A DNA stretch of 64,000 nucleotides from Liolophura sinensis (lineage: Eukaryota > Mollusca > Polyplacophora > Chitonida > Chitonidae). A program made the position numbers and the translations under genes. Location of the stretch: contig NC_088295.1 of NCBI RefSeq assembly GCF_032854445.1, positions 64,649,249-64,713,248 of the forward strand. The letters are read 5' to 3'. Position 1 is the first letter of the stretch; the number at the start of each line of letters is the position of its first letter. Below, one piece after another: positions 37,301-51,138 of the stretch. The notes beneath the pieces are model-generated. The model was not told the DNA's origin. It searched no databases and saw nothing but the letters and a program-made list of their open reading frames with translations.

Positions 37301-39463
37301 CATTTTATTTTCATCATTCAAACTCCTGGAGTAGTCTAGAACCCAGCGTAATTTTTTGGGGTGAAGTTGGCTTCATGTGGACAATGATATTCTAATTACA
37401 CCAGGCAAGTTTTATCATCTTACTTGGGTTTCATGGCGATGACTTTTTACCGCCTTTCTTCTCACTATGTAAATAAGGTGTGATACGTCAAAAGCTATCG
37501 ACAGTTAAATGCCAGGGTATAGACACTGGGCAGAAAGTTTATCCACATGGTTGACGGTTCTCCTGTCTGTAATAGTTGAGAGTTATTAAATTTATTTTGT
37601 GATATAGTTATCTATGATAAATGGCAACTGTAACGTTTGAGTCTGTAAAAGTCGGCTAAGATTTCAGAGTGATGATATAAAGGTAATAAATGAAATCCAG
37701 TTAGAGCTTATCCCATTGCCATTCAGAGCCAAAACTGATTAGTCTTGGCTGCTTCCTGTACAAGTTTTCCTGTTCGTCATGAAATGTGAGCAATTACCAC
37801 CTATGGCACTACATCATCAATAAATTATAACATCTCTGATTAAAGGTGTTTACGGTCTATGATAAAGCCTACAAATTCCGGTGGAGCATGTCACGAAGTC
37901 CTGGGTAACTTTTGGACCGGCTCTGCTCCAAACAGACCATTCTTCGTCAATGATAGCACAACCCAGCAGAGATCAATGCTAGAGTCCTCATCAACACAAA
38001 CCCTTGTCCTTTGTCACATAACTTCTCACATCTATAATGAAATGGACACAAAACACACCGGCGCCAACCCATTTACCTCGATTGCTTTTCTTCTATCTTT
38101 CCTTTTCTTTGAGTAAAAAATCTTGACTTGACTCACTCCATCAATTCAAATGGTACACAAAATGCCTCTTTTTATACAATGCATTAATACAAAGCCATAC
38201 ACTTCACGCAATGTTAACTGCTATGTACAATAAACAACCAAGGCTGTCTCCATAAGACCAAACGAACTGAATCAAGCTTGAAATGACTTCCAACATTTCT
38301 TTCTTCAATTTCATCTCCTTTAACCGCCCATAAACCCGATCTTAAGTTTTTGAAGACCTTACATCATATTTATCCATTGGGCTAGCTGGGCTCTGTTGGG
38401 GTCTTCAGACAGGCAGGCATCTGTATACATCAGTATTGCGATTTATCAACCATTCCAAGAGGAAAACCCCCTTGAAACTAGAGTAAAAGATAGTCTCTGA
38501 CTTACATGAATATGTAAAAATGGCAATGAAAAACGAAGTCATTGGCTGCTATTTGAATTAATTTATAGTAAGTTTGAAGCCAATAAGTCCCGTTGAAAAA
38601 AGAAAAACATGAGAAAACATGAAGAGAAATACATTAATACCTTAGCAACTTTCCTTGCTGAACCATTCTCACAAAGTGCTGTTTTCCCTTTGTGGTGTAC
38701 TCAAGCGTGAAGACAGTCACATTTTCACAATGGGTTGAATTTGCACATATAATATTAAAACATAGTACATAGTTTATTATACTTTCTGTCCCTTATTTCA
38801 AACTGTCACATTCACTGATAATGTTTTAACTACACTAGTATATTCAGCCTCTCTATCTCATCTAGTAACCAGGAGCCATTAAAGTTATCAGTGGCATGTT
38901 TTACTGGTGAACTCTCAAGCAAATTTTTTTATATGTTCCTCTGGAAATGCATGCATCAATAGGAAAAGTTGGCTCTATGCCATTCAAAGTCCTGATGAGA
39001 TCATCAAGAAAAATTTTAATCCTGTTTTTTTTTCTGCCTAAATTACCATCATATATCAACCGGCAAACACAAAACTGTTTGAACCCTGCGCTGGAATGTC
39101 ACATATTTTACAGAAATATCCAGCATAAAATGGAAAAATAATGCAGGGAATGGAAGCTTCTGAATCCATCTGAAGTGGTAGATCATCTGTTGGCAGTGAG
39201 AATACAAACAGAGTACAGACAAATCAATCCTACAAGATAAATGATGATACAACAGATGCTTTTGGATAAGGCTCAAGATAGCATACTACTGCTGGGAACT
39301 TCTCCAGGTTAACATGGCACTTACATCATCTAGCCAACAAATGCATTTACTTGTTTATTTTTTTATTTACTTGTTTTCTATCCTACACAAGAGTATCACT
39401 AAATACGAAGACAGTCAAGTTTATTTGGGTAAGGCTGATCAGTCTCACTGAGGCCAATACTTC
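34382..39463. other. Unassigned AT-rich sequence, 5 kb
   Basis: No gene could be supported. The only splice-framed item is the weak 54-nt candidate at 35005-35058 (minus), mentioned with the exon candidate at 29794. The part from about 36600 on is AT-rich and looks intronic or intergenic. Confidence 0.45.
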
Positions 39464-39471
39464 AGCTAAAT

Positions 39472-39581
39472 TTATTTATTTACTTCATTGGTGTTTTACG
39501 TACTCAAGACTAATTCACTTATACGAGGGTGGCCAGGATTATGGTGGGAGGCAACCAGGCAGAGCCCTGGGGGAATTCATT
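39472..39581 (-). mobile_element. SINE 3' fragment with probable target-site duplication
   Basis: TTATTTATTTACTTCATTGG, then GTGTTTTACGTACTCAAGAC and TTCACTTATACGAGGGTGGC match the SINE 3' half on the minus strand, through to GGCAGAGCCCTGGGGGA. The 8-bp AGCTAAAT occurs on both sides (39464-39471 and 39582-39589), consistent with a short target-site duplication. Confidence 0.82.
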
Positions 39582-39589
39582 AGCTAAAT

Positions 39590-42079
39590 ACATGTAATCC
39601 AGTGCAAGTCACAATACATACATGAAGTTTGAAACAATTATTTATAGAAATGCAGTAAGTGCACATTAAATGTTTAGTCCTTACATTCTCTACAATGTTA
39701 TGTTACAGATATCAACGTTAACCAGTGTACATGCACACAACGTTGTCATCAGAACATACCTAATTTACCTTCTAAACATATATATGCATTCCGAAATGTA
39801 AAAAGCGCTGTTCTTTCATTCCTCTATAGAAATTCCAATTCCAAATGATTTACCATTTCTTCAGGAACCCCGTCATGATAATGTCTACTGTATCTTTCTC
39901 GTACATTTAATAACGACCACTCGTGCATCTGACAAACATTTAAAGCTAGATGTGTGGACAACCTTTTTCATGACATCAATGATTTGGGTCACAAAATGTA
40001 TCACAGTCTATTTCTTACCCCACCCTCATGCCACTATTCCATACATCTTTTATACTTCGGAAGGAGCACAGTACTAACCTCATTTGCCCAACACAGGCCC
40101 TTCTGAATGTCTAACCACAAACTCGTCCAGACTGGAGGCACCCTGTCTTTGTCAAGCCTTCCAATCTGCATACAATCTCACTCCCTATCTGAGAGGCTGG
40201 GGTCAACAGGATCTCTTGGCCCTTTCTTGTTGACCAATGTTGCAATAATGACACCAGTCTAGGGCTCAATCTCCATGCCATGGGGCGAATACTCAGCAGG
40301 GTCCACCCTTAATCAGACCTAACATTTTGAAGTCTGCCACAAGACCTGTGTATTTATTTAGGTACCACCATGCCAGCTAACCAGCACCTTACACTTAATA
40401 CATCAACTCTGTGTAGGGTATCATTTGTGGGTAAGGTTATTTTATAAGCAGGAAAAAGAGTTTGCTTGTTGTATCATTTCAAAGCTACACTGTTGGCAAT
40501 CTAGTACAAGTACACACATTGTTTGAAACCTATCAAATTTCAAAATGTCTCAGTGGGTAAAACTTAAGAAATTAAAATTACACTAATCATATAAAATTAA
40601 ATAATATCACACCAATAATACTACTTATTTCAACTCGTTCAAGACCACAGACATCAAGTTTGATACAAAAAACTTCCTGAGTAAACAAAACTCAAACAAA
40701 TCTGAGGCTAAAAGTAGGTCCAAATGTGAAGTGAAATGAGGCTGTCTTCACTTCAGTGCTTCGGTGGTAAATGCACCACAAATGGGATAAATGTGAGGTC
40801 AGTGACGAAAAGTACCAAATGCCTTACATAGAAGTTTCTGTACCGAAAGATCTGCCACTTTATGAAGCGGTGATTCAATAGTTGAAAGTTATCTAGATAA
40901 ATTTATGCTTTTTTTTATCTCATAAATAAGGTTAACTTAAACCCGATCACAATACTACAAAGACAGGCAGGAAGATAAATGGAGAGACAGTCAATCCTCA
41001 TACAAAATTCAAAATCTGAAATAAAAAGTTATCTTCAAAAAGAAAATTAACGAACTTCAGTTGGTTTTTTTACTTGTGTGTTTTGGTAATTACCACTATT
41101 GTTGAAGACACTATTATTTCCCTTTGTTATTATAACAGGAATATTAATCTACAGGACCTGTAATAAAACCCCAGAAAAGTATTGGGTGACTAAGGGTTGC
41201 ATAATCAAAACAGGGACAAAAAAATTCTGTTCAATCTGAATAAGGATGACCATGCCTGTCATTTTTTTAAGCATGCAAAATAATGGAAAACCTTGATAAA
41301 TCTCAGGCGAATTTCTGTTGAAGAAAGACTGCTTGGACTGCTGTCACATTTTTGTATGAGTTATGGCCTACATTTAAAACTGAACTGGATCTTCCCACAC
41401 AATTTCCTCAGACAGTGTGGGAATAAAGCAAAAACTGTTCTCCAATGAATCACAAAATAAAACTAAACCATGCATATTTTACATCAGAACACCAATAAAA
41501 TAACCCTGATGAATATGCAATGATAATGTGTGTAATAAATATCAGAATTTATTCTGGTTATTTGTGATAATTCAATAATTAAAGAAGCCTCCTACATTTT
41601 CCAGCAGCCTTTCCGAACAGCCCGGTGGTGTGAATACAGCTTGTACCCTCATAAAAAATGATTTGCATCTCTTGATCAATAAAACATTTGGTACCTTTTG
41701 GTTTTAATTTATTTGGACGTCGCCCATTTGCTCGGTAAATTTTTCACAATGCCTATGAGCATAAATGCTGTTAACTGAAATGAGATGCAATGAACGGGAA
41801 AGACCGGTGGAGTTGATCAGGGAAAAGAGAAAAAAACCCTAAATTTGGGTCTCTAATGATATGTACCCATTACTTATTCATGGCAGTTGTATACCCAGAT
41901 AAGACAGGCTATATTTCTAATCAAATAACACTGTGGGAACAAAACTGGCGCCACCATACAAAAAAAAAAATCTTACGATACTGCACATACCTGTACATGC
42001 GAGTGAAGCTGTTTTCTGGATTCTCTGCCTTTTGCAGTAAATTACATGTAAGCTCAACGCAACTATGGGTTCTGAGATA
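39590..42079. other. Unassigned AT-rich sequence
   Basis: On the minus strand 40080-40340 reads as three protein-like pieces in one frame separated by TAG and TGA, which is within chance expectation. Otherwise nothing was seen. Confidence 0.45.
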
Positions 42080-42328
42080 CTCCCCATGGTAATCCTCATG
42101 GTTAGTTTGCTAGCGCAGCACAATGGCATTGAAGCCTCTCACCAATGGAATACCTGTGAGTTCAAGTTCAGTTCCTTCTGGCTTAATTCCCCTTCAGTTG
42201 TACATGCTAATGTCTGCCAGCAACCTGCAGATTGTCATGCGTTTCCTCCAGCCATAATGTTGGTCACTGTTGTATATTAAGTGAAATTTTCTTGAGTAAG
42301 GTGTAAAACTCCAATAACATTAATAAAT
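42080..42328 (+). mobile_element. Near full-length, diverged SINE
   Basis: In plus orientation the order is GCTAGCGCAGCACAATGGCA, GCCTCTCACCAATGG, the B-box region TGTGAGTTCAAGTTCAG, TCTGCCAGCAACCTGCAGAT, CCAGCCATAATGTTGGTCAC, GTGAAATTTTCTTGAGTAAG and GTGTAAAACTCCAATAA. This is the full SINE order with many substitutions. The 71-residue open frame at 42065-42280 falls inside it and is not a gene. Confidence 0.85.
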
Positions 42329-42648
42329 ATATTCAAATAATCCAGTCCAAGGGCAGATAACAGCAATACATCCAGAAAGTTGTTTGAAGTAACAGTACTA
42401 CTACTATGAGGGAATTGACAACTTGCTGGTACAAAACCAAGTGTGATCTCTGAAAATTTCAGCACGAATAACAATAATGCGGTTTCTCAAATAGTATTGG
42501 TATTTCAACTCACGCCAATAGACCATTAGCATGTTTGATGGGGGACTCATGTCACGTCCTGCTGAGGAGAGTTTTCACACATCACCAAGCAGACAACATG
42601 GATAACAGTTTACCAGACAATCTACATATACCAGGAAGAACAGAAACC

Positions 42649-44531
42649 CACAGGGATATGAAAACTGCTACATGTACAGCTCAGCTACATATATGATCAT
42701 GAAAACCCCCACATGCACAGCTCAACTACACTCAGAGTCATGAAACCCCTACATGTATGGCTCAACTACACACAGGGCCATGAAAAGCCCTAAATGTACA
42801 GCTCAGCTATACAGGGTCATGAAAACCCATACATGCACAGCTCAACTACATAATGGGTCATGAAAACCCCTACCTGTACAGCTCAATTACACTTAGGGTC
42901 ATGAAACCCCTACATGTATGGCTCCACTCCACACAGGGTCATGAAACCCTTACATGTACAACTCAACTACACTCAGGGTCATGAAATCCCTAAATATATG
43001 GCTCAACTACACTCAGGGTCATGAAACCCCTACATGTACGGCTCAACTACACTCAGAGTCATGAAACCCCTACATGTATGGCTCAACTACACTCAGGGTG
43101 ATGAAACCCCTACATGTACGGCTCAACTATACTCAGGGTCATGAAACCCCTACATGTACAGGTCAACTACACACAGGGTCATGAAACCCCTACATGCACA
43201 GCTCAACTACACTCAGGGTCATGAAACCCCTACATATACAGCTCAACTACACTCAGGGTCATGAAACCCGTACATGTATGGCTCAACTACACTCAGGGTC
43301 ATGAAACCCCTACACATACGGTTCAACTACACTCAGGGTCATGAAATCCCTACATGTACAGGTCAACTACACTCAGAGTCATGAAACCCCTACATGTATG
43401 GCTCAACTACACTCAGGGTCATGAAACCCCTAAATGTATGGCTCAACTACACTCAGGGTCATGAAACCCCTACACATACAGTTCAACTACACTCAGGGTC
43501 ATGAAATCCCTACATGTACAGGTCAACTACACACAGGGTCATGAAACCCCTACATGTACGGTTCAACTACACTCAGGGTCATGACCCCTTATATATACAG
43601 CTCAACTACACTCAGGGTCATGAAACCCCTACATTTATGGCTCAACTACACTCAGGGTCATGAAATCCCTAAATATATGGCTCAATCAACTACACACAGG
43701 GTCATGAAACCCCTACATGTACGGTTCAACTACACTCAGGGTCATGAAACCCGTACATGTACAGGTCAACTACACACAGGGTCATGAAACCCCTACATGT
43801 ATGGCTCAACTACAGTCAGGGTCATGAAACCCCTACATATACAGCTCAACTACACAAAGGGTCATGAAACCCGTACTTGTATGGCTCAACTACAAAGGGT
43901 CATGAAAACACCTGCAAGTACAACACAACTACACACAGGGTCATGAAAAGTCCTACATGTACAGCTCAACTACACAAAGGGTCATGAAAACCCCTTATTA
44001 AAATGTACAGCTCAACTACACAAAGGGTCATGAAAACCCCCTATTAAAATGTACAGCTCAACTACACACAAGGTCATGAAACCCCCTATTAAAATGTACA
44101 GCTCAACTACACACAAGGTCATGAAAAGCCCTACATGTACAGCTCAACTACACATGGCATCATGAAAAGCCCTATATGTACAGCTCAACTTCACAGAGGG
44201 TCACGAAAAACCCCTACCTGTACAGCTCAACTACATGTACACACAGTCATGAAAACCCCCTATGTGTACACCTCAACTACATGTACACAGGGTCATGGAA
44301 ACCCCCTATGTGTACACCTCAACTACATGTACACACAGGGTCATGAAAACCCCCAACATGTACAGCTCGACTACATATACAGAGGGTCATGAAAACCCTT
44401 TTAGTGCACAGCTCTGCTACATGTACACACAGGGTCATGAAAACCCCCTACGTGTACAGCTCTGCTACATGTACACACAGAATCATGAAAACCCCCTACG
44501 GGTACAGCTCAGCCACATGTACACACAGGAT
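42649..44531. repeat. 40-bp minisatellite
   Basis: About 45 copies of a 40-bp unit with the form TACATGTACGGCTCAACTAC + ACTCAGGGTCATGAAACCCC. In the right third (after about 43900) units lengthen to 45-50 bp by gaining extra AC-rich or TTAAAATG segments and the palindrome ACATGTACAC. Variation is mostly TACATGTATGG, TACATGTACAG and TACACATACGG at the same site. Short open frames inside it are not genes. Confidence 0.96.
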
Positions 44532-44640
44532 GTGCTGCAGAAATGGGATATGAATCCTTCAGTCAATGAGATGATTGAAACTACATGAAATCTTCATGTT
44601 CATGTGTATCAAGAAATGTAAATACACATAATGCCGAATG

Positions 44641-45427
44641 ATACCAGGCCAACGCCATGCTCAAGTTACTACAATAACACCAGGCTAATGCCAGTACACT
44701 ACAATAACACCAGGCCAATGTCATGCTCATGATACTACAATAACACCACGCTAATGCCATGCTCAAGACACTACAATAATACTAGGCCAATGCCATGTTC
44801 AAGACACTACAATAATACCAGGCCAACACCATGCTCATGACACTACAATAATACCAGGCCAATGCCATGCTCATGACACTACAATAACACCAGGCCAATG
44901 CCATGCTCATGACACTACATTAACACCAGGCCAATGCCCTGCTCAAGACACAACAATAACACCAGGCCAATGTCATGTACATGACACTACAATAACACCA
45001 CACCAATGCCATGCTCAAGACACTACATTAATACCAGGCCAACGCCATCCTCAAGACACTACAATAATACAAGGCCAATGCCATGCTCATGACACTACAA
45101 TAATACCAGGCCAAAGCCATGCTCATGACACTACATTAATACCAGGCCAACACCATCCTCAAGACACTATAATAATACTAGGCCCACACCATTCTCAAGA
45201 CACTACAATAATACTAGACCAATGCCATGCTCAAGACACTACAATAATACCAGGCCAATTCCATGCTCAAGACACTACAATAACACCAGGCCAATGCCAT
45301 GCTCAAGACACTACAATAATACCAGGCCAATACCATGTCCAATACACTACAATAATACCAGGCCAATGCCATCCTCAAGACACTACAATAATACAAGCCA
45401 ATGCCATGTTCAAGGCACTACAATAAA
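44641..45427. repeat. 36-bp minisatellite
   Basis: About 22 copies of a 36-bp unit with the form ATGCTCAAGACACTACAATA + ATACCAGGCCAATGCC. The length is a multiple of three, so the plus strand reads a 12-residue repeat (PCSRHYNNTRPM) and the minus strand another. The frames of 60-70 residues are by-products. Confidence 0.96.
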
Positions 45428-45645
45428 AATTTGAATGCAATTACAAAACATTTTCCATAAGTTATTGCTCTGACATAACAGTTTGCCTAGGCCAGTCCAA
45501 ATAGTTGTGGTGACCACATACGCCAAGATTTTAGCAATACCAGCCCTCCTCTTAAATAGCTCAAGGAATTCAAGTGCAAGTATGAAAGCAACCTGCTGAC
45601 TGATTCTTAATTACTTTGTACATACATGTAAGCTTTTGTATAAAA

Positions 45646-45927
45646 ATTCATACATGGATGTAAGATTCATACATGGATGTAAAATTCATACATGGATGTA
45701 AGATTCATACATGGATGTAAGATTCATACATGGATGTAAGATTCATACATGGATGTAAGATTCATACATGGATGTAAAATTCATACATGGATGTAAAATT
45801 CATACATGGATGTAAGATTCATACATGGATGTAAAATTCATACATGGATGTAAGATTCATACATGGATGTAAGATTCATACATGGATGTAAGATTCATAC
45901 ATGGATGTAAGATTCATACATGGATGT
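45646..45927. repeat. 19-bp minisatellite
   Basis: About 15 nearly identical copies of ATTCATACATGGATGTAAG, with AAG and AAA as the only common end variants. High identity suggests recent expansion. It ends abruptly at ATGTTTATGG. Confidence 0.97.
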
Positions 45928-48128
45928 TTATGGCAACTATCTCAGATTATGATGAGGTATATAAATTAAAACCTCTCAAGTATCCTTAAAATGTAGGTCT
46001 GAGATCCTCATGACCACATCAGGACAAGTCGGAATTACAGATAACTCCATTTCCTCCTTCAAACCTGGTTTAATTATGTTCTAGGCGACAAACAATGCCC
46101 CCTGCTATTCACCTCTTTGTACATGTAGGCATGCTGATCTGACTTCAGCCTTTCATACACATACATTGTACATGTCAGTTCAATAGGCTCATATTTAGAG
46201 AGCAACTCAACCTGAAGTAATTAATAAGAAAAGCATTATCTTGCAGAGTGCTGCACCTTTTTCAATAGCCCGACATCAACATAAGCAGACTGCAAAAGCC
46301 ATTAACTGCCCAGGGTTCATCTTGACAATAACAGATGAGGCTGAATGGTGATGGTTTCCAAAGCAGGTTGGCCAAAGCGTTAAAATGGCAAAGATATGAA
46401 CTCCACAGGCAATGTGGTAGTCCATTTTTCAAGAGCAAATTTCTATCCAATAACATCACTCAAAATGTCACATTTCAAAAAAACTGTCTGGCAAGTAAAA
46501 AAAAGCCAACACTGTCAATCTTTTTCTAACCATCAACTGATCATCTCCTCTTCTAAAGTTCCCTTTATACACTGCATTGTTTTTGTGGTTAGAAATAATG
46601 GCTGGAAGTCATTTGCCAGAGGCTGAAGAAAAGCTGATTATGTTCACAATGTGCAGGGGGGGCAACAAAGGCTTCACAAGCTTCTCTAAACCTTGAAACC
46701 ATCTTTTGTAAAGAGTACAGGTTCCAGTTAATAGTTTGATGCATTAAATAATTCTTGTGGACTGCATTATATGACAGGATATTCATTTGTTCAAGAGACC
46801 ATTTTGGATTTTTTTTAGCTGCAGTATAATTACTGATGATACAAAGGTGCATGACAGGATATTTGCTTGTTCAACACAGCATTTTGATAGTTTTTGCTCT
46901 TATGTAATTACTGACAATATAAACGTGGTAAATGAAATAGAAGATTGCATGATGCTATTACATGTACAAGGTAGTTTATCCACATTATCATCAGACAGGG
47001 ACTTAGCTTTTGCAGTACAGATACTGAGTTGGTTAAAGGCAACTTTATTGCATGAATCAGGTACAGAGATTCAAAGGAATTCAACCGTGTGCTCTACAAA
47101 ATTTATTTATTTATCTGATTTGAGTTTGATTCCTTACTAAGTATTTTACACATGTAATGGCTGTCAGATTTATCGGTATTAAGGGAAATGGACAGTACCT
47201 GTGGAACATCACCTTCAAGTACCCCGCAAAACCTAATGACTTTATACACAGACCTTGTCGAACTATAGTGTGACCTGGATTTGAGCAATGACAACGCATT
47301 GGTAAAGAGCGGACTGTTACCGCCAGAGTTACACTTGAACAGAAGGAACATGTGACTGGTGTTAAGGAAAGTTATAGAATGTAACTGCCATTCTGCACTC
47401 AATATATCAATGATCTAAAATACAAAATATGCATCCGTCACACATTTTTAGTTCAATAATTTCATTATCCTGCCATGTGTGATCGAATGACATCTTACAT
47501 GCATGTACATGCAGATGACCCTGATCACCTCCAGCTTTCATCTGAAATATCAGTGCAACTGGGCCATAAGGTAAGAAGTAATGATCCTAGAAGGGAATAC
47601 CAAGTCTAACAGATTCAAAGATGAAGAAATTCAAGCACATCAGTGAGACATCATGCCCACAGTTCAAATGCACTTCTCAAACGCCAGAACTATCAGGCTA
47701 TGGAAACCAATTTTCATTAAACCCTGATTTGGGGTGTAGATTAGTCTCTGAGCCTGCCCTGCTATTTGTATGGTAATGTCAAGTTTATCTAGACAGTAAA
47801 GAGACCCAGTGATATTGCCAGTTGTCACTATCTATACAGCTCTCCTGTTAACGGAGGCAATAAAAGACAGCCTTTTATACCTTCTAATCCCTGGAGAGCT
47901 CTGAGAGAATCTATTTAGTAAAGCATTCAGCAAAATTAAAGTCTGAATTGAGCTTCATTGCTTTAATCAACAGGTCATTTGCTGTCCTCAATACTTTTTA
48001 GTTTCCTTGATGCTGTGCATCTAACCTCGCAGACCTTTCTTGTCTAAAATAGTATGTCTTCTGGCAATGCATGGTGTATGGTGTCATGGTGTGACATTCT
48101 CATAACAAACTGAGAATAGAACGAGTCA
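45928..48128. other. Unassigned sequence between arrays
   Basis: Apart from the SINE-like copy at 47099-47330 there is no supported feature. I searched the minus strand here for the missing RhoGAP exon and did not find it. Confidence 0.45.
47099..47330 (-). mobile_element. Old SINE copy or relative, almost full length
   Basis: TTTATTTATTTATC at the left, then CCTTACTAAGTATTTTACAC, GGCTGTCAGATTTATCGGT, TTCAAGTACCCCGCAAAACC, GACCTGGATTTGAGCAATGA and ACGCATTGGTAAAGAGCGGA run in the same order as the minus-strand SINE (CGTACTCAAGAATATTTCAC, GACCTTC, GAGCTGGACTTGAACTCACA, GCATTGGTGAGAG). Divergence is high. Its relatively high GC makes it look exon-like on both strands; the repeat explains that better. 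Confidence 0.55.
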
Positions 48129-51100
48129 ATACATAAACATGCACACTCTATGCAGTCAGGTGCATTGTTATGTTATTAGCACTTCTGTAAATCACAACAC
48201 TAATACATGTACACTCTATGCAGTCAGGTGCATTGTTATGTTATGAGCACTTCTGTAAATCACAATACTAATACATGTACACTCTATGCAGTCAGGTGGA
48301 TTGTTATGTTATGAGCACTTCTCCAAATCACAATACTAATACATGTACACTCCATGCAGTCAGGTGCATTGCTCTGTTATGATCACTTCTGCAAATCACA
48401 ACACTAATACATGTACACTCTATGCAGTCAGGTGGATTGTTATGTTATGAGCACTTCTGTAAATCACAACACTAATACATGTACACTCTATGCAGTCAGG
48501 TGGATTGTTATGCTATGAGCACTTCTCCAAATCACAATACTAATACATGTACACTCTATGCAGTCAGGTGGATTGTTATGTTATGAGCACTTATCCAAAT
48601 CACAATACTAATACATGTACACTCCATGCAGTCAGGTGCATTGCTCTGTTATGATCACTTCTGCAAATCACAATACTAATACATGTACACTCTATGCAGT
48701 CAGGTGGATTGTTATGTTATGAGCACTTCTGTAAATCACAATACTAATACATGTACACTCTATGCAGTCAGGTGGATTGTTATGTTATGATCACTTCTGC
48801 AAATCACAATACTAATACATGTACACTCTATGCAGTCAGGTGGATTGTTATGTTATGAGCACTTCTGTAAATCACAATACTAATACATGTACACTCTATG
48901 CAGTCAGGTGGATTGTTATGTTATGAGCACTTCTGCAAATCACAATACTAATACATATACACTCTATGCAGTCAGGTGCATTGTTATGTTATGAGCACTT
49001 CTGTAAATCACAACACTAATACATGTACACTCTATGCAGTCAGGTGCATTGTTATGTTATGAGCACTTCTCCAAATCACAATACTAATACATGTACACTC
49101 CATGCAGTCAGGTGCATTGCTCTGTTATGATCACTTCTGCAAATCACAACACTAATACATGTACACTCTATGCAGTCAGGTGGATTGTTATGTTATGAGC
49201 ACTTCTGTAAATCACAACACTAATACATGTACACTCTATGCAGTCAGGTGGATTGTTATGTTATGATCACTTCTGCAAATCACAATACTAATACATGTAC
49301 ACTCTATGCAGTCAGGTGGATTGTTATGTTATGAGCACTTATCCAAATCACAATACTAATACATGTACACTCCATGCAGTCAGGTGCATTGCTCTGTTAT
49401 GATCACTTCTGCAAATCACAATACTAATACATGTACACTCTATGCAGTCAGGTGGATTGTTATGTTATGATCACTTCTGCAAATCACAATACTAATACAT
49501 GTACACTCTATGCAGTCAGGTGGATTGTTATGTTATGAGCACTTCTGTAAATCACAATACTAATACATGTACACTCTATGCAGTCAGGTGGATTGTTATG
49601 TTATGAGCACTTCTGCAAATCACAATACTAATACATATACACTCTATGCAGTCAGGTGCATTGTTATGTTATGAGCACTTCTGTAAATCACAACACTAAT
49701 ACATGTACACTCTATGCAGTCAGGTGGATTGTTATGTTATGAGCACTTCTCCAAATCACAATACTAATACATGTACACTCTATGCAGTCAGGTGGATTGT
49801 TATGTTATGAGCACTTCTCCAAATCACAATACTAATACATGTACACTCCATGCAGTCAGGTGCATTGCTCTGTTATGATCACTTCTGCAAATCACAACAC
49901 TAATACATGTACACTCTATGCAGTCAGGTGGATTGTTATGTTATGAGCACTTCTGTAAATCACAACACTAATACATGTACACTCTATGCAGTCAGGTGGA
50001 TTGTTATGCTATGAGCACTTCTCCAAATCACAATACTAATACATGTACACTCTATGCAGTCAGGTGGATTGTTATGTTATGAGCACTTCTGCAAATCACA
50101 ACACTAATACATGTACACTCTATGCAGTCAAGTGCATTGGTATGTTATGAGCACTTCTGCAAATCACAACACTAATACATGTACACTCTATGCAGTCAGG
50201 TGCATTGTTATGTTATGAGCACTTCTGTAAATCACAATACTAATACATGTACACTCTATGCAGTCAGGTGGATTGTTATGTTATGATCACTTCTGCAAAT
50301 CACAATACTAATACATGTACACTCTATGCAGTCAGGTGGATTGTTATGTTATGAGCACTTCTGTAAATCACAATACTAATACATGTACACTCTATGCAGT
50401 CAGGTGGATTGTTATGTTATGAGCACTTCTGCAAATCACAATACTAATACATATACACTCTATGCAGTCAGGTGCATTGTTATGTTATGAGCACTTCTGT
50501 AAATCACAACACTAATACATGTACACTCTATGCAGTCAGGTGGATTGTTATGTTATGAGCACTTCTCCAAATCACAATACTAATACATGTACACTCTATG
50601 CAGTCAGGTGGATTGTTATGTTATGAGCACTTCTCCAAATCACAATACTAATACATGTACACTCCATGCAGTCAGGTGCATTGCTCTGTTATGATCACTT
50701 CTGCAAATCACAACACTAATACATGTACACTCTATGCAGTCAGGTGGATTGTTATGTTATGAGCACTTCTGTAAATCACAACACTAATACATGTACACTC
50801 TATGCAGTCAGGTGGATTGTTATGCTATGAGCACTTCTCCAAATCACAATACTAATACATGTACACTCTATGCAGTCAGGTGGATTGTTATGTTATGAGC
50901 ACTTCTGCAAATCACAACACTAATACATGTACACTCTATGCAGTCAAGTGCATTGGTATGTTATGAGCACTTCTGCAAATCACAACACTAATACATGTAC
51001 ACTCTATGCAGTCAGGTGCATTGTTATGTTATGAGCACTTCTGCCAAATCACAATACTAATACATGTACACTCTATGCAGTCAGGTGCATTGTTATGTTA

Positions 51101-51138
51101 TGAGCACTTCTGCCAAATCACAATACTAATACATGTAC
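48129..51138. repeat. 68-bp satellite with higher-order structure
   Basis: About 44 copies of a 68-bp unit with blocks ATACATGTACACTCTATGCA, GTCAGGTGGATTGTTATGTT and ATGAGCACTTCTGTAAATCA + CAATACTA. Units fall into types by linked variants: TCCATGC with CTCTG and GATCAC; GGATT or GCATT; TGTAAA, TGCAAA or TCCAAA; ACATATACAC in place of ACATGTACAC. The TCCATGC type starts at 48351, 48623, 49099, 49371, 49847 and 50663, i.e. spacings of 4, 7, 4, 7 and 12 units. The last two units gain one C (TGCCAAATC). A MITE adjoins the right end. Confidence 0.97.
49847..51002. repeat. 816-bp higher-order repeat block within the 68-bp array
   Basis: The twelve-unit block 49847-50662 is followed by a second copy of its first five unit types (50663-51002), including the rare TATGCTATG unit (50001 and 50817) and the rare CAAGTGCATTGGTATG unit. 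The order of variants is the same in both. This points to a segmental duplication of multi-unit blocks, not only single-unit slippage. Confidence 0.85.

Noticed and set aside
40080-40340. Protein-like minus-strand sequence with two internal stops, considered as a pseudogene
   Set aside because: Three pieces of 17-33 codons separated by stops are expected by chance, and no family was recognised.
47157-47345. GC-richer stretch with exon-like frames on both strands
   Set aside because: The order of its blocks matches an old SINE copy, including the GCATTGGTGAGAG and GGACTTGAAC regions.
48129-51138. CRISPR-like array
   Set aside because: The whole 68-bp unit repeats without unique spacers, and the sequence is from an animal genome.
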